Shown here: in pieces, positions 10,025 to 19,452 of the stretch
Position numbering within the stretch: position 1 is the stretch's first letter
Layout: the number at the start of each line of letters is the position of its first letter
NCBI RefSeq assembly: GCF_000614545.1
Contig: NZ_BAKW01000014.1
Span: 1-64,000 of the forward strand
Direction: 5' to 3'
Origin: Asaia platycodi JCM 25414
Lineage (GTDB): Bacteria; Pseudomonadota; Alphaproteobacteria; Acetobacterales; Acetobacteraceae
DNA: 64,000 nt
Notes under the pieces: model-generated
Database searches by the model: none
Told to the model about the DNA's origin: nothing
The model's input: only the letters and a program-made list of their open reading frames with translations
Program-made: the position numbers and the translations under genes

Positions 10025-10900
10025 ATGCGCTTTCTCCTTGCTTCTATCGTCCTCTCTTTTCCGATAATTGCCGTTGCGGCGCCCGCACTGAGCCCGGCCG
10101 AGATCGTCGAACAGGCACCTGATGCTGCGTGGCAAAACGTCTCCCCTGATCGCCTCCTGATCATGAAGCTGGGTAATGGGGCGCGTGTCGTTATCGAACT
10201 CGCTCCGGAATTCGCCCCGGTGCATGTGGCCAATGTCGTGCGTCTTGCACATGCCCACGCCTGGGATGGAGGCGCTATTATTCGTGTGCAGGATAATTAC
10301 GTCGTCCAGTGGCGCGTGAAGGACGAGACTGCCTCATTGCCTGCGGGTTTTGTGAGCCATCCTCCGGCTGAGTATGAGCGCCTTCTGTCTAGTCTCGATT
10401 ACAGGCCCCTGGGTTTTCCCGAAGCGTATGCGCCTGGAGCCGGGATCGCGTCGGGATGGCCCGTTGGGAGCGATGGCACGCAAATCTGGCCTGCCCACTG
10501 TTACGGTGCGGTGGGGGTAGGCCGGGATATGCCCCCAGATACGGGGGACGGACGTGAGCTTTATGTAGTCAATGGAGAGGCGCCAAGACAGCTTGATCGC
10601 AATCTCGCCGTTATCGGTCGCGTGGTCATGGGTATGGAGTTTCTGAGCGCGTTGCCGCGCGGTAACGGACCACTCGGATTTTATACCGATGCTCATCAGA
10701 ATGTTCTCATCCAGAGTGTGACGCTCGCCGCCGATCTGCCGCAAACCGTACAGAAACGGGTGCAGGTCATGCGTACGGATAGCCCCAGTTTTCGGGCATA
10801 TCTCGCGGCCAGAGCAGGGCGGCGTGATCCGTTCTTCGTGAGTCCGGCCCGAGGCGTGACGCTCTGCAATGTGCCTGTCCCGGTAAGGGAGAAAGAATGA
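10025..10900 (+). CDS. exported cyclophilin-type peptidylprolyl isomerase
   Basis: About 291 residues. The N-terminus is a signal peptide (MRFLLASIVLSFPIIAVAA), so the protein acts in the periplasm. Cyclophilin features are visible: LGNGARVVIELAPEFAPVHV, GAIIRVQDNYVVQWR, and near the C-terminus LDRNLAVIGRVVMGMEFL. The family folds proteins by cis-trans isomerisation of proline bonds. Its length exceeds minimal cyclophilins (about 165) because of a linker between the core blocks. The start is chosen to begin with the signal peptide; an in-frame ATG at 9968 exists, and neither has a strong ribosome site. Confidence 0.8.
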   Translation: MRFLLASIVLSFPIIAVAAPALSPAEIVEQAPDAAWQNVSPDRLLIMKLGNGARVVIELAPEFAPVHVANVVRLAHAHAWDGGAIIRVQDNYVVQWRVKDETASLPAGFVSHPPAEYERLLSSLDYRPLGFPEAYAPGAGIASGWPVGSDGTQIWPAHCYGAVGVGRDMPPDTGDGRELYVVNGEAPRQLDRNLAVIGRVVMGMEFLSALPRGNGPLGFYTDAHQNVLIQSVTLAADLPQTVQKRVQVMRTDSPSFRAYLAARAGRRDPFFVSPARGVTLCNVPVPVREKE

Positions 10901-11366
10901 GGCGACATCGTTGTCAGCGCATCCAGTATTTTGACGGGCCTCAACCGGATGAATTGGTGTTGCCAAGGTAATGGCAGAGCCCTGTTGCGTGAGACTGGTT
11001 CAGTAATACGGGCGCGGTTAACGCGCAAAACCTCACGCTAAATTACAGCGCTGGTTCGTGACGGTTACCGGCACCGGCACCAGCGTAGATGCCGCAAATG
11101 GTTTGCAGCAGATCGATGGGATCAGTGCTGCTTCTGATATGTCCCCATGTATCTGGCTAAATCGCCATCAAGTGGGGGCGTCATATGTTGAAGGGCGTGA
11201 TCAGGGTCGAAGGATCAACCGGCAGAAAACTGGGCAGGCTCGCCTGCGCGTTGAATTTAGGCCCATTACGCAGGGCGTGATTGACGCTTTCTGCTCAGCG
11301 ACCATGGCTGCTCATGGAGAAAACTCAGGACTGGGCGCCCTTACTCCCGAGACGCAGCCGCCGATC
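10901..11366. other. gene-free interval
   Basis: Between the isomerase and the convergent desaturase. Open frames here show no family resemblance and no ribosome site. Nothing else was recognised. Confidence 0.4.
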
Positions 11367-12428
11367 TCAGATGGAAACCGGCACCAATGGGCGTGCGCGA
11401 TGAGCTGTCGAGAACGGTACCATGCAACATGCCGCTTCGTCCCATAATGTGTGGCGGAACAGCTCCTGAAACGCCTCACGCAGGCCCAGCACCTTGACGT
11501 CACCAAAGACGCTATGGGCCTCGTGGCATTCAGCCAGACGATAATTGGGAATGCCGGGTGCAGCATGATGAATGTGGTGCAGCCCGATACTGCCGGAAAA
11601 CCAGTTGAGCCAGCCCGGCAGCCTCAGAAAAGAGCAGCCCGTGAGGGCGGCATCGAAAGAATTCCAGTGCTCCGTGCGTTCCCAGTGAACGCCCTCGAAT
11701 TTATGCTGGACGAGAAACAGGGCGACGCCGATCACAGCCGCCGGGTAGACGACGCCCAAAGTCAGAAGAATAGTCGTTGCAATACCGAAATGCCAGGCCA
11801 GGGCGCCATAGATCAGGACCAGGCAGAGATTGGTCGTATGCACACCCAATCGCTCCGTTAACCAGGAACGGGGAGTGTCGAAAGGAATACGATAAACCAG
11901 AAAGAAGATAACCGGGGGCATCAGCAGAAGTGTGAACACCGGGTGTTTCGAAAGCCGGTAAGCAATGCGCTGCCGTGCCGACATCGCGTAATATTCCTTG
12001 ACCGTCGTGCAGTCCGAATAAATGTCGGACAACCGCCCCCTGCTTTCGATATTGTTCCAGTCGCCATGATGCACAGCATGATGCCGCCGCCAATGATCAT
12101 ATGGTGTGAATGTCAGCAGGGAACAGAGCCTCCCCACAAGCCGGTTGGCCCAGGCTGCGCGAAACAGCGAGCCATGACCGCAATCATGCTGCAAGGTGAA
12201 GGTACGGATCGCCAGGCCACTCGCCAGAGGCATCAGAATCAGAGTGAGATACAGGCCATGCGCAACACCCAGATACAACGCTGCATAGCAGGCCATCATC
12301 CCGCCGATGGTCGTGACAGCCTGAAATATGCTGGTCCGGTGATTGGGAGATTGATAGTTTTTAACGGAACGGATATCGGCCGCACGGCAAGAGGGGGCAT
12401 TCGTGTCTGGTGCGATCGGATGCGGCAT
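11367..12428 (-). CDS. membrane fatty acid desaturase
   Basis: Integral-membrane di-iron desaturase of about 353 residues. The three His boxes are complete and ordered: HDCGH, HRRHHAVHH-type (WRRHHAVHH) and HHIHH. Hydrophobic segments surround them, as in omega-6/omega-3 acyl-lipid desaturases. The likely role is introducing double bonds into membrane lipids. ATG 12428 is the first ATG; a TTG at 12440 is in frame. A near-perfect 13-bp inverted repeat lies 76 bases upstream of this start. No ferredoxin or reductase gene is adjacent. Confidence 0.88.
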   Translation of the reverse strand: MPHPIAPDTNAPSCRAADIRSVKNYQSPNHRTSIFQAVTTIGGMMACYAALYLGVAHGLYLTLILMPLASGLAIRTFTLQHDCGHGSLFRAAWANRLVGRLCSLLTFTPYDHWRRHHAVHHGDWNNIESRGRLSDIYSDCTTVKEYYAMSARQRIAYRLSKHPVFTLLLMPPVIFFLVYRIPFDTPRSWLTERLGVHTTNLCLVLIYGALAWHFGIATTILLTLGVVYPAAVIGVALFLVQHKFEGVHWERTEHWNSFDAALTGCSFLRLPGWLNWFSGSIGLHHIHHAAPGIPNYRLAECHEAHSVFGDVKVLGLREAFQELFRHTLWDEAACCMVPFSTAHRARPLVPVSI

Positions 12429-12503
12429 GATGCTCTGCAATGTAAGATTTCCAGGGACTTTTGACTCTGTATCATACGCAGCTTAGCCCACAACCCCGCA
12501 TAT

Positions 12504-12536
12504 CCTTTAAAAGGACTATTTTGGTCTTTTTAAAGG
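12504..12536. promoter_or_regulatory. 13-bp inverted repeat upstream of the desaturase
   Basis: CCTTTAAAAGGAC (12504-12516) pairs with GTCTTTTTAAAGG (12524-12536) with one mismatch around a 7-base loop. It lies in the 506-base gene-free stretch between the desaturase and the divergent outer-membrane gene, on the promoter side of both. It could be an operator or a hairpin; nothing else was recognised in 12429-12934. Confidence 0.5.
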
Positions 12537-12934
12537 TAACATTAATCGACATTCGGCGGGTTTACGTAATTCTCAGGCAGCTTTGACGTTGTTTTTCTTA
12601 AGAAGTGTTAATTTTCGTCACATGGCGACGGAGTCGTTGTCGTTTTCAGCATGCTTTTCTGTATAGCGGGTTCTCTGCCCGCTGTATCGATATTTTCCTC
12701 TGTGTAGGCTGGATAAATTGTGGCGGCCCAAGACTCATCATGAGGCTCTCTTGCTGCGTGTTGAGGCAGGGGGAGCGTCGTTCGAACTCGATAACGCGTG
12801 TTTAGTCCGTTATTCAATGTGATCGTGCCGCTCATGATGGCATGGCGTGATCAGCTACGCTTCTCACGTGGCAGCTCGACATAAATTTCGTTACACTATC
12901 ATTAATTTTCTTGCCGGATCGATACGATTCATTA

Positions 12935-13711
12935 ATGTCCCGACGTCCCTCGTTATTTCGGCGAGGTGCAACGCAAGGGCGCATTCACGTGTCACTAAGG
13001 CTTCCGAAGTTTACCGTTTTCTCTTTTGTTGCCGTCAGCGCGGCGCTCAGCCCGACTTTTGGTGCGACGCTGCCCATGAGCTACGAGCCGACAGTTTCCG
13101 CTCGCGTGGGCACGCTTGGCATTGGGCCAGAGGTGAGCCTGCGCATTCCGAATTCCCATTGGGGATTTCGTGGAAACATCAATTTTTTCACCTATAATGA
13201 TTCCTCGATTTATCATCACCGTTTTTCAGATGGTAATCCGACTACCGGATACGATCTGGACGCCAATTTCGGAGGCTCTTTCCGGTTTTTCAATGGTGGG
13301 CTGACTACCGATTTCTATCCGTTGGGAACAGGTTTTCGGCTTTCTCTCGGCGTTTACGGCGTTGGCAACCGCGTTACGGCCAATGCGACGCCGCGTGGCG
13401 ATGCCCGCATCGGGCGCACGATCTACAGCGTGCAGGATGCAGGGCGCGTTGCTCTGAAAATCCTGCCCAATCAGGTGGCGCCCTATGTCGGTGTGGGCTA
13501 CGCGGGTCGTATCGTGAGTAACATCGTGTTTTCTGTTGACGCGGGAATTCTTGCTGAGGGAGACCCTCGTGTTTCGATGGCCGCCGAAGGCCCGGCCGCC
13601 ACCTTGCCCTCTTTCACGCAGAATGTCGAGAAAGAGCGGCGGCGCATCGCACATGATATCAACTTGCCGGTCTATCCTGTGCTTGAACTGGGTCTGGGCT
13701 ATCGCTTCTGA
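12935..13711 (+). CDS. outer-membrane beta-barrel protein, unknown ligand
   Basis: About 258 residues. An N-terminal signal-like segment (VFSFVAVSAALSPTFGA) precedes alternating short amphipathic strands with frequent Gly/Asn turns. The protein ends LELGLGYRF, a C-terminal Phe typical of substrates of the BAM machinery. ATG 12935 is taken as the start although the charged N-terminus before the hydrophobic core is long. No specific family was recognised; it could be an OmpW/OmpA-like barrel. It stands alone, divergent from the desaturase. Confidence 0.7.
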   Translation: MSRRPSLFRRGATQGRIHVSLRLPKFTVFSFVAVSAALSPTFGATLPMSYEPTVSARVGTLGIGPEVSLRIPNSHWGFRGNINFFTYNDSSIYHHRFSDGNPTTGYDLDANFGGSFRFFNGGLTTDFYPLGTGFRLSLGVYGVGNRVTANATPRGDARIGRTIYSVQDAGRVALKILPNQVAPYVGVGYAGRIVSNIVFSVDAGILAEGDPRVSMAAEGPAATLPSFTQNVEKERRRIAHDINLPVYPVLELGLGYRF

Positions 13712-13803
13712 CTGCCCAGCCTGCCTGCTTCAACGCGCCCATATTGCGAGATGAGCGCGTAAAACGGGACAAATGCGCGGTAACTAAATGAAGCTGCGCT
13801 TTG

Positions 13804-15072
13804 TCAGGCCCTGCGCTGGTTATAGACATCCACGCAAACGGCCCCCAGCAGGACGAGGCCCTTCAGGACCTGCTGATAATCGATGCCAATGCCCAGAATG
13901 GACATGCCGTTGTTCATCAGTCCCATGATCAGTGCACCGATCACGGCGCCCCCTACGCGTCCAACGCCGCCATAGGCGGATGCCCCACCGATAAAACAGG
14001 CGGCAATCACGTCGAGTTCGAATCCAAGCCCGGCCTTGGGGGTGGCGGTGTTCAGGCGGGCGGCAAAAATCAACCCACCCAGCGCCGCGAGCACACCCAT
14101 ATTCACGAAAGTCAGAAAGGTCAGGCGCTCGGTGCGAATGCCCGAGAGTTTGGCCGCGCGTACATTGCCGCCCACGGCGTAGATCTGGCGACCTATGGTC
14201 GTGCGGCTGGTGACAAAACTGTAGATGCCGATAAGCAGCGCCATGATGATCAGCACATTCGGCAGACCGCGATAGCTGGCGATGAGTGTGGCGAGATAAA
14301 GGATAATGCCGAACACAGCGATGTTCTTGCCGATGAACAGCGGAAGCGGCTCGACCTCGATCTCACTGCGCTGATACCGCGCCCGGCTGCGTAGTGAGGC
14401 CACCACCATGGCACCTGCGACCGCCACGCCCAGCAGAAGCGAGGTCGGATTATAATGACCCAGCTTGGGCAGAAATTCCGGTATGAAGCCCGATGAGAGC
14501 TTCTGGAAAACGGTCGAGAACGGCCCGAGAGACTGTCCGCCCAGCAATGCCAGAGCCAGCCCCTTGAACACCAGCATACCGGCCAGGGTGACGATAAAGG
14601 ACGGGATCTTGAAATAGGCGATCCAGTAGCCTTGTGCGGCGCCTATCAGCGCGCCTGTCGCCAGGCAGGTGAGTGTCGTCACCACGAAATTGCAGTGTAA
14701 CTGGACCATCAGAACTGCGGCCACAGCGCCGGTAAACCCGGCGACGGAGCCGACAGACAGATCGATATGCCCCGTCACGATCACCAGCAACATGCCGAGC
14801 GCCATGACCACGATATAGCTGTTCTGAAGTACCAGATTGGTCAGGTTGAGCGGGCGCAGCAATGTCCCGTTGGTCATGATCTCGAAAAACACTCCGATCG
14901 CAACAAGCGAGATGAACATGCCATAATCGCGCAAATTATTGCGTATGAAGCGGCCCATCGCGCCGCTGCCGAGATGGCTCCCACCCGGTGTCTGGCCGTT
15001 CGGGGTGTTGCCGGAAGCTTTGTCTTTGTCGGAGGGTGTATACCCGCCGGGGGTCAGAACATGTTCACTCAT
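13804..15072 (-). CDS. mmsB: multiple monosaccharide ABC transporter permease MmsB (GguB)
   Basis: Inner-membrane permease of 422 residues, third gene of chvE-mmsA-mmsB. A cytoplasmic Gly/Pro-rich N-terminal leader (residues 1-40) precedes many hydrophobic helices. The segments LGMLLVIVTGHIDLSVGSVAGF and GGNVRAAKLSGIRTERL are signatures of the RbsC/XylH/GguB permeases. Substrates inferred from the binding protein are pentoses and hexoses such as xylose, arabinose, galactose and glucose. The ATG is five bases after the mmsA stop. Confidence 0.92.
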   Translation of the reverse strand: MSEHVLTPGGYTPSDKDKASGNTPNGQTPGGSHLGSGAMGRFIRNNLRDYGMFISLVAIGVFFEIMTNGTLLRPLNLTNLVLQNSYIVVMALGMLLVIVTGHIDLSVGSVAGFTGAVAAVLMVQLHCNFVVTTLTCLATGALIGAAQGYWIAYFKIPSFIVTLAGMLVFKGLALALLGGQSLGPFSTVFQKLSSGFIPEFLPKLGHYNPTSLLLGVAVAGAMVVASLRSRARYQRSEIEVEPLPLFIGKNIAVFGIILYLATLIASYRGLPNVLIIMALLIGIYSFVTSRTTIGRQIYAVGGNVRAAKLSGIRTERLTFLTFVNMGVLAALGGLIFAARLNTATPKAGLGFELDVIAACFIGGASAYGGVGRVGGAVIGALIMGLMNNGMSILGIGIDYQQVLKGLVLLGAVCVDVYNQRRA

Positions 15073-15077
15073 CTAGG

Positions 15078-16661
15078 TCACACTCCCATGGCGAGGTTGG
15101 TCGCGTCGCTGGGTATGGAGGAAATGGGAAGAGGCGTGCTCGTGCTGCGGATAATGGCGCGCATGATCTTTTCCTGCGTGGCCTCCTCGCGGGTGAACTC
15201 GCCCACGAAACGCCCCTCATTCATGACGCAGATTCGATCGCAGATGCCGAGCAGTTCGGGCATTTCGGAAGAGATTACCACGCAGCCACGGCCGCTATCC
15301 GCCATTTGCTGGATCAGAGCATAGATTTCGTACTTCGCCCCGACATCGATCCCTCGTGTGGGCTCATCGAGAATGAGCACATCGGGGTTGGTGAAGAGCC
15401 ATTTCGACAGCACGACTTTCTGTTGATTGCCACCCGAAAGTTTGCCTGCTGCCTGCTGTACGTTCGGCGAGCGGATGCGCATCTTGTCGCGATAATCCTG
15501 CGCGATGCGCAATTCGGCAATCTCGTCGATCACGCCGTTTTTCGCGATACCGCGTAATTCAGCCAGCGAGATATTATGACGGATCTCATTGTTCAGATGC
15601 AGCCCAAGCTCCTTGCGGTCTTCGGTTACGTAGGCGAGCCCAGCGTCAATAGCGCGACTGACGGTCGAGACATCGACGGGCTTGCCGCGCATGGTCACAT
15701 GGCCGCTGATGCGTGTGCCGTAGGAGCGGCCGAACAGACTCATGGCAAATTCGGTGCGCCCCGCGCCCATCAACCCCGCAATGCCGACGATCTCACCGGC
15801 GCTGACATGGAAATTGACATGACGGATGACCTGTCTGTCGGGGTGAAGCGGATGCCAGGCCGACCAGTCTTCCACCGTCATCAGCTTCTCGCCTATCTGC
15901 GGCATATGGGCAGGATAGCGATGTTCGAGATCGCGATTGACCATCAGGCGGATGATCTCGTCTTCATCCGCCGGGCCGTTGCGACAATCGATCGTACCAA
16001 CACTACGCCCGTCGCGTAGCACGGTGATGCGATCTGCAACGCGTGAGATCTCGTTGAGCTTGTGAGAGATCAGGATGGAAGAGAGCCCTTCTGCCTTGAA
16101 AGCCAGAAGCAGATCGAGCAGGGCCGCGCTGTCGCGCTCATTCAGGCTGGCTGTCGGTTCGTCGAGAATAAGCAGACGCACTTTTTTCGAAAGCGCCTTT
16201 GCAATTTCCACCAGTTGCTGCTTGGCGACCCCGAGATGGGTGACCAAAGTTTCGGGGTCTTCGGTCAGCCCGACCTGACGCATCAGGTCGCGGGCACGCT
16301 TTCTGGCAGCATCACGGTCGATCACACCGTAACGACCGGGAGGGTGGGTGATGAAAATGTTTTCCTGCACCGAGAGAAGCGGGATAAGCGCCAGCTCCTG
16401 ATGAATGATGATAATGCCGAGAGCTTCCGAGCTGTTGATATCCGCAAAGCGCCGTTCTTCACCGTCGAAGACGATTCTGCCGTCGAAACTGGCGGCGGGA
16501 TAGACCCCGCTCAGGATTTTCATGAGCGTCGATTTTCCGGCGCCGTTCTCGCCGCAAAGCGCGTGTATCTCGCCCGGCTCGACAGAAAAACTAACATCGC
16601 TCAGTGCCGTAACGGGTCCGAAGCGTTTTGCGATGTTCTGCATCTCAAGGATCGGGTTCAT
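15078..16661 (-). CDS. mmsA: multiple monosaccharide ABC transporter ATPase MmsA (GguA)
   Basis: Double-domain sugar ATPase of 527 residues. Domain 1 has Walker A GENGAGKST near residue 37, Walker B LLILDEPTA and the family-specific HQELALIPLLSVQENIF. Domain 2 has a degenerate Walker A (GLMGAGRTE), the signature LSGGNQQKV and Walker B DVLILDEPTRGIDVG. This split is normal for sugar importers of the RbsA/GguA type. It starts four bases after the chvE stop, indicating one operon. Confidence 0.93.
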   Translation of the reverse strand: MNPILEMQNIAKRFGPVTALSDVSFSVEPGEIHALCGENGAGKSTLMKILSGVYPAASFDGRIVFDGEERRFADINSSEALGIIIIHQELALIPLLSVQENIFITHPPGRYGVIDRDAARKRARDLMRQVGLTEDPETLVTHLGVAKQQLVEIAKALSKKVRLLILDEPTASLNERDSAALLDLLLAFKAEGLSSILISHKLNEISRVADRITVLRDGRSVGTIDCRNGPADEDEIIRLMVNRDLEHRYPAHMPQIGEKLMTVEDWSAWHPLHPDRQVIRHVNFHVSAGEIVGIAGLMGAGRTEFAMSLFGRSYGTRISGHVTMRGKPVDVSTVSRAIDAGLAYVTEDRKELGLHLNNEIRHNISLAELRGIAKNGVIDEIAELRIAQDYRDKMRIRSPNVQQAAGKLSGGNQQKVVLSKWLFTNPDVLILDEPTRGIDVGAKYEIYALIQQMADSGRGCVVISSEMPELLGICDRICVMNEGRFVGEFTREEATQEKIMRAIIRSTSTPLPISSIPSDATNLAMGV

Positions 16662-16665
16662 GGCG

Positions 16666-17778
16666 CTACTCGATCTGGCTTGCGGTATAATAGCCGCTAT
16701 CGATCAGAACAGGGCGAATATTGGCCTTGGTGACCACAACCGGCGTCAGCAGATAGGTCGGTACGATCTTGTTGCCATTATTATAAGACTTCGTGTCATT
16801 TACCGGCACCGTCTTGCCGGCGAGCATGGCTTCGATCATGTCCACAGTGACACTGGCAAGCTTGCGCGTATCCTTGAATATGGATGAGTACTGATCGCCT
16901 GCGATGATAGATTTGACGGAAGGAATCTCACAGTCCTGTCCGCTGACATAGGCCATTTTGATATCGCCACTGCCGTAGCCCACCCCTTTCAGAGAAGAGA
17001 TGATTCCGATCGATATGCCATCATAGGGAGAGAGCACGGCGTCGAGGTGACGATCTGAATAATAGGCGCTGAGGATATTGTCCATGCGTGCCTGTGCCGT
17101 AGCGCCGTCCCAGCGCATGGTCGATACTTTTTCCATCGATTTCTGGCCTGAGGGAATGACCAGCTTGCCGCTATCAAGGTAGGGCTTGAGTACCGACATG
17201 GCACCGTTGAAGAAGAAATAGGCGTTGTTGTCGTCAAGCGAGCCGCTGAAAAGCTCGATATTGAATGGCCCCTTCGCCTCGGGAAGCCCCAGGGCCTTTA
17301 CGAGCGATCCGGCCTGCAACACACCAACCTGAAAATTGTCGAAGGTCGCATAATTGCTGACATCGGGGCTGTTACGGATCAGGCGGTCATAGGAAATAAC
17401 CTTGACGCCGCGCTGGGCCGCCTTGTGAAGCGTGTCCGTAAGGGTTGTGCCATCGATTGCGGCAATCACGAGCACCTTGTCGCCTTTGGAAACCATGTTT
17501 TCAATCTGCGACACCTGGTTCGGGACATCGTCATCAGCATATTGCAGATCGGTGCCATAACCGTGCGCTTGCAGGGCTTTGACAATATTATTGCCATCCG
17601 CAATCCAGCGTGCGGAGGATTTTGTCGGCATCGCGATGCCGACAACCGGCTTTTCCTCAGCCGTCGCGGTGTTGGGCGTTACGAGACCGAAAAGACAGGT
17701 CGTGGCCAGGGTAAAGCAGGCAAGTCCAGTGCGGATTTTGGTCATGGCGCGAAATGTCCAGGCAATGGCCCTTCGCAT
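16666..17778 (-). CDS. chvE: periplasmic sugar-binding protein ChvE
   Basis: Substrate-binding protein for several monosaccharides, about 370 residues. The mature part begins [22 protein letters not shown] and contains [19 protein letters not shown]-type blocks, [30 protein letters not shown] and [20 protein letters not shown], matching ChvE rather than XylF. A signal peptide ending TATA-EE is visible. The start at 17778 is preferred because AGGAC lies upstream at good spacing; ATG 17745 is an alternative without a ribosome site. First gene of the operon. In Agrobacterium ChvE also signals to VirA; no vir genes are seen here, so transport is the likely role. Confidence 0.93.
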   Translation of the reverse strand: MRRAIAWTFRAMTKIRTGLACFTLATTCLFGLVTPNTATAEEKPVVGIAMPTKSSARWIADGNNIVKALQAHGYGTDLQYADDDVPNQVSQIENMVSKGDKVLVIAAIDGTTLTDTLHKAAQRGVKVISYDRLIRNSPDVSNYATFDNFQVGVLQAGSLVKALGLPEAKGPFNIELFSGSLDDNNAYFFFNGAMSVLKPYLDSGKLVIPSGQKSMEKVSTMRWDGATAQARMDNILSAYYSDRHLDAVLSPYDGISIGIISSLKGVGYGSGDIKMAYVSGQDCEIPSVKSIIAGDQYSSIFKDTRKLASVTVDMIEAMLAGKTVPVNDTKSYNNGNKIVPTYLLTPVVVTKANIRPVLIDSGYYTASQIE

Positions 17779-17958
17779 TCTTGCTGTCCTACGAAGGGCA
17801 AATAGGGGATTTTCGTCATGTTTGACCGGTCCTATCCGGTGGCATGACGAACAGAGAACGAGCCGGATGAAGATCTTCATCGGCGGGTAAACGGCTAATG
17901 TCCCTCCAGGGCGTCTTGTGAGGTCTCGCGGTGCCTGGGCCGCTCACGAATCGTCACA

Positions 17959-17999
17959 CGTTATGATATAATCATCTCATATAGATGTTATAAATAACG
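17959..17999. promoter_or_regulatory. AT-rich nested dyad upstream of chvE
   Basis: Outer arms CGTTAT (17959-17964) and ATAACG (17994-17999) enclose inner arms CATCT (17973-17977) and AGATG (17983-17987). It lies about 180 bases upstream of the chvE start inside a 762-base gene-free stretch (17779-18540). Position suggests an operator or promoter for the sugar operon, but no regulator gene is adjacent. Nothing else was recognised in this stretch. Confidence 0.4.
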
Positions 18000-18540
18000 A
18001 ATGCACGCTATCTCGCAAACGTGATTGATGGTGTGTTTTTCTGGTGAGCGGCGCTTGCGTGCAGCGTCGGGCCTTGCGTCGTTATCGACGTGGCTTCACC
18101 CAGAGTGAGGGTCTTCGTTTCGTAAGCCGACTTGTCGCTATGCCTGTCATAGCAAGGCTTTACAGGTCTGACGCCCTGTCTCTAGGACGCTTGACCGCCT
18201 GCCCGATATGCAGGATTTTCCCTTGATCGGCGTGATGCCTGATCAGATGAGCCTCGTTCTGCTTTCGGCTGTTGCGCCTCGAAAGCGCGTCATTTCCGCA
18301 TTCAGTGCCTAGCCGGTAGATAACGATCTTTCACATTGCGAGTGCCGGCCAGGAGGCCTGCATTATTGCCGATGGCCATCCCGCGTTTGAGCGCCCGCCT
18401 TTACCGCCCGTTGCGCTTGCCGGCAGTGGGGCGGGGGCTGAAAATAAGTGCGAGACAGGTCTCGACGGCCATCAAAGCGTGGCGGTCGACAAACAGGCCG
18501 AGCAAGGGCCAGTGCCGACGCAAGGCGAGACGGAGAGGGC

Positions 18541-19326
18541 TCAAGTGGGGCTCTTCCAGGAGGGCTGTGCAGGAGAGGCCGAGGCAAGCCCGGTCTTGTG
18601 TACTTCCTCTTTCATCAGCAGCGCCGCCAGATGGAAGGCACGTCGTGCATGAGCGTAGGGCAACCACTGCCCGACCATGTTCCACGGCATGCCGTTATTA
18701 TAGGTGGCAATGGCCAGAACCGACGCTCCGGTCACGGCGTCGGTTGCCAGCAATTCCTCGCTCGCGCCGCCAGGTGCCGGGGGCGGAATGGGCGGCAAGC
18801 CGCCACCCGCTGCCCCTGCGGCAAAGCCCGCTACGATCGGTAGAGCATTGTAATACCACTTGCTGCGGCGCAGATTGGTGATGGCCGCACTGATCCTGAG
18901 TGTGCCCGGGGGGAAATTACCAGCAGAAAACGGGCCGGAAGGCGCTGTGACTAACGGGCTTGCTGGTAGAATTTTGAAATCCTCTCCCAGTGTCTTGCGC
19001 AGTTCGCTTTCGAAAGCCTCCGTCATACGTGCCTGAATTTCGGGTTCCAGCACCGGCGCCGTGTTGACAGGATGCCAGAGAACGGGGTCGATCACGGCAT
19101 AACGATATGCTCCCGGCTGCAATCCGGGCGCGACATAGACAAGATCGTCCATGTGCCCTTTGGGATGGACCATCTGTGCGTAGGTCTGTGGGGCGATGAA
19201 GCCTGTCTGGGTCGTTTTCTGTCCCGCACACCCGGAGAGGGCCAGCACCCCGGCGCAGGACAGCAGAAGGGGCAAAAAGAAGCCTCGCGATGACGGGCGG
19301 ACAAGAAGTGAAAAATGAGGGGGCAT
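18541..19326 (-). CDS. DUF3313 family lipoprotein
   Basis: Protein of 261 residues with a lipoprotein signal: hydrophobic LPLLLSCAGVLALSGC with a lipobox ending LSGC near residue 32. The C-terminal region after TLRISAAITNLRRSKW, including a Gly/Pro-rich GFAAGAAGGG stretch and EEVHKTG, fits the DUF3313 family of unknown function. AGGAG lies eight bases before the ATG. It is 126 bases downstream of the sensor kinase on the same strand, so it may be an envelope target of that system (inference). Confidence 0.75.
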   Translation of the reverse strand: MPPHFSLLVRPSSRGFFLPLLLSCAGVLALSGCAGQKTTQTGFIAPQTYAQMVHPKGHMDDLVYVAPGLQPGAYRYAVIDPVLWHPVNTAPVLEPEIQARMTEAFESELRKTLGEDFKILPASPLVTAPSGPFSAGNFPPGTLRISAAITNLRRSKWYYNALPIVAGFAAGAAGGGLPPIPPPAPGGASEELLATDAVTGASVLAIATYNNGMPWNMVGQWLPYAHARRAFHLAALLMKEEVHKTGLASASPAQPSWKSPT

Positions 19327-19452
19327 GGCGGGCTTCTCCTGAAAGAGGGAAAACGAAGCCCGGCATGGAGCTGCGTCTGACGCGGCCCTTTCTGCCGTCC
19401 TGATTTTTCAGGGTGATGTCCCGACTATGTTCGGACTGAAATAAAGGACGAT

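Noticed and set aside
10901-11366. Transposase remnant between the isomerase and desaturase genes
   Set aside because: No frame gave a recognisable transposase motif and no terminal inverted repeats were found.
16666-17778. Naming the sugar-binding protein XylF
   Set aside because: The blocks [19 protein letters not shown] and SPYDG match ChvE more closely than XylF, and its partners match GguA/GguB.
18336-18881. 181-codon + strand frame upstream of and across the DUF3313 lipoprotein
   Set aside because: Overlaps the 3' part of a lipoprotein gene with clear lipobox and ribosome site; translation is Arg-rich and low in pattern.
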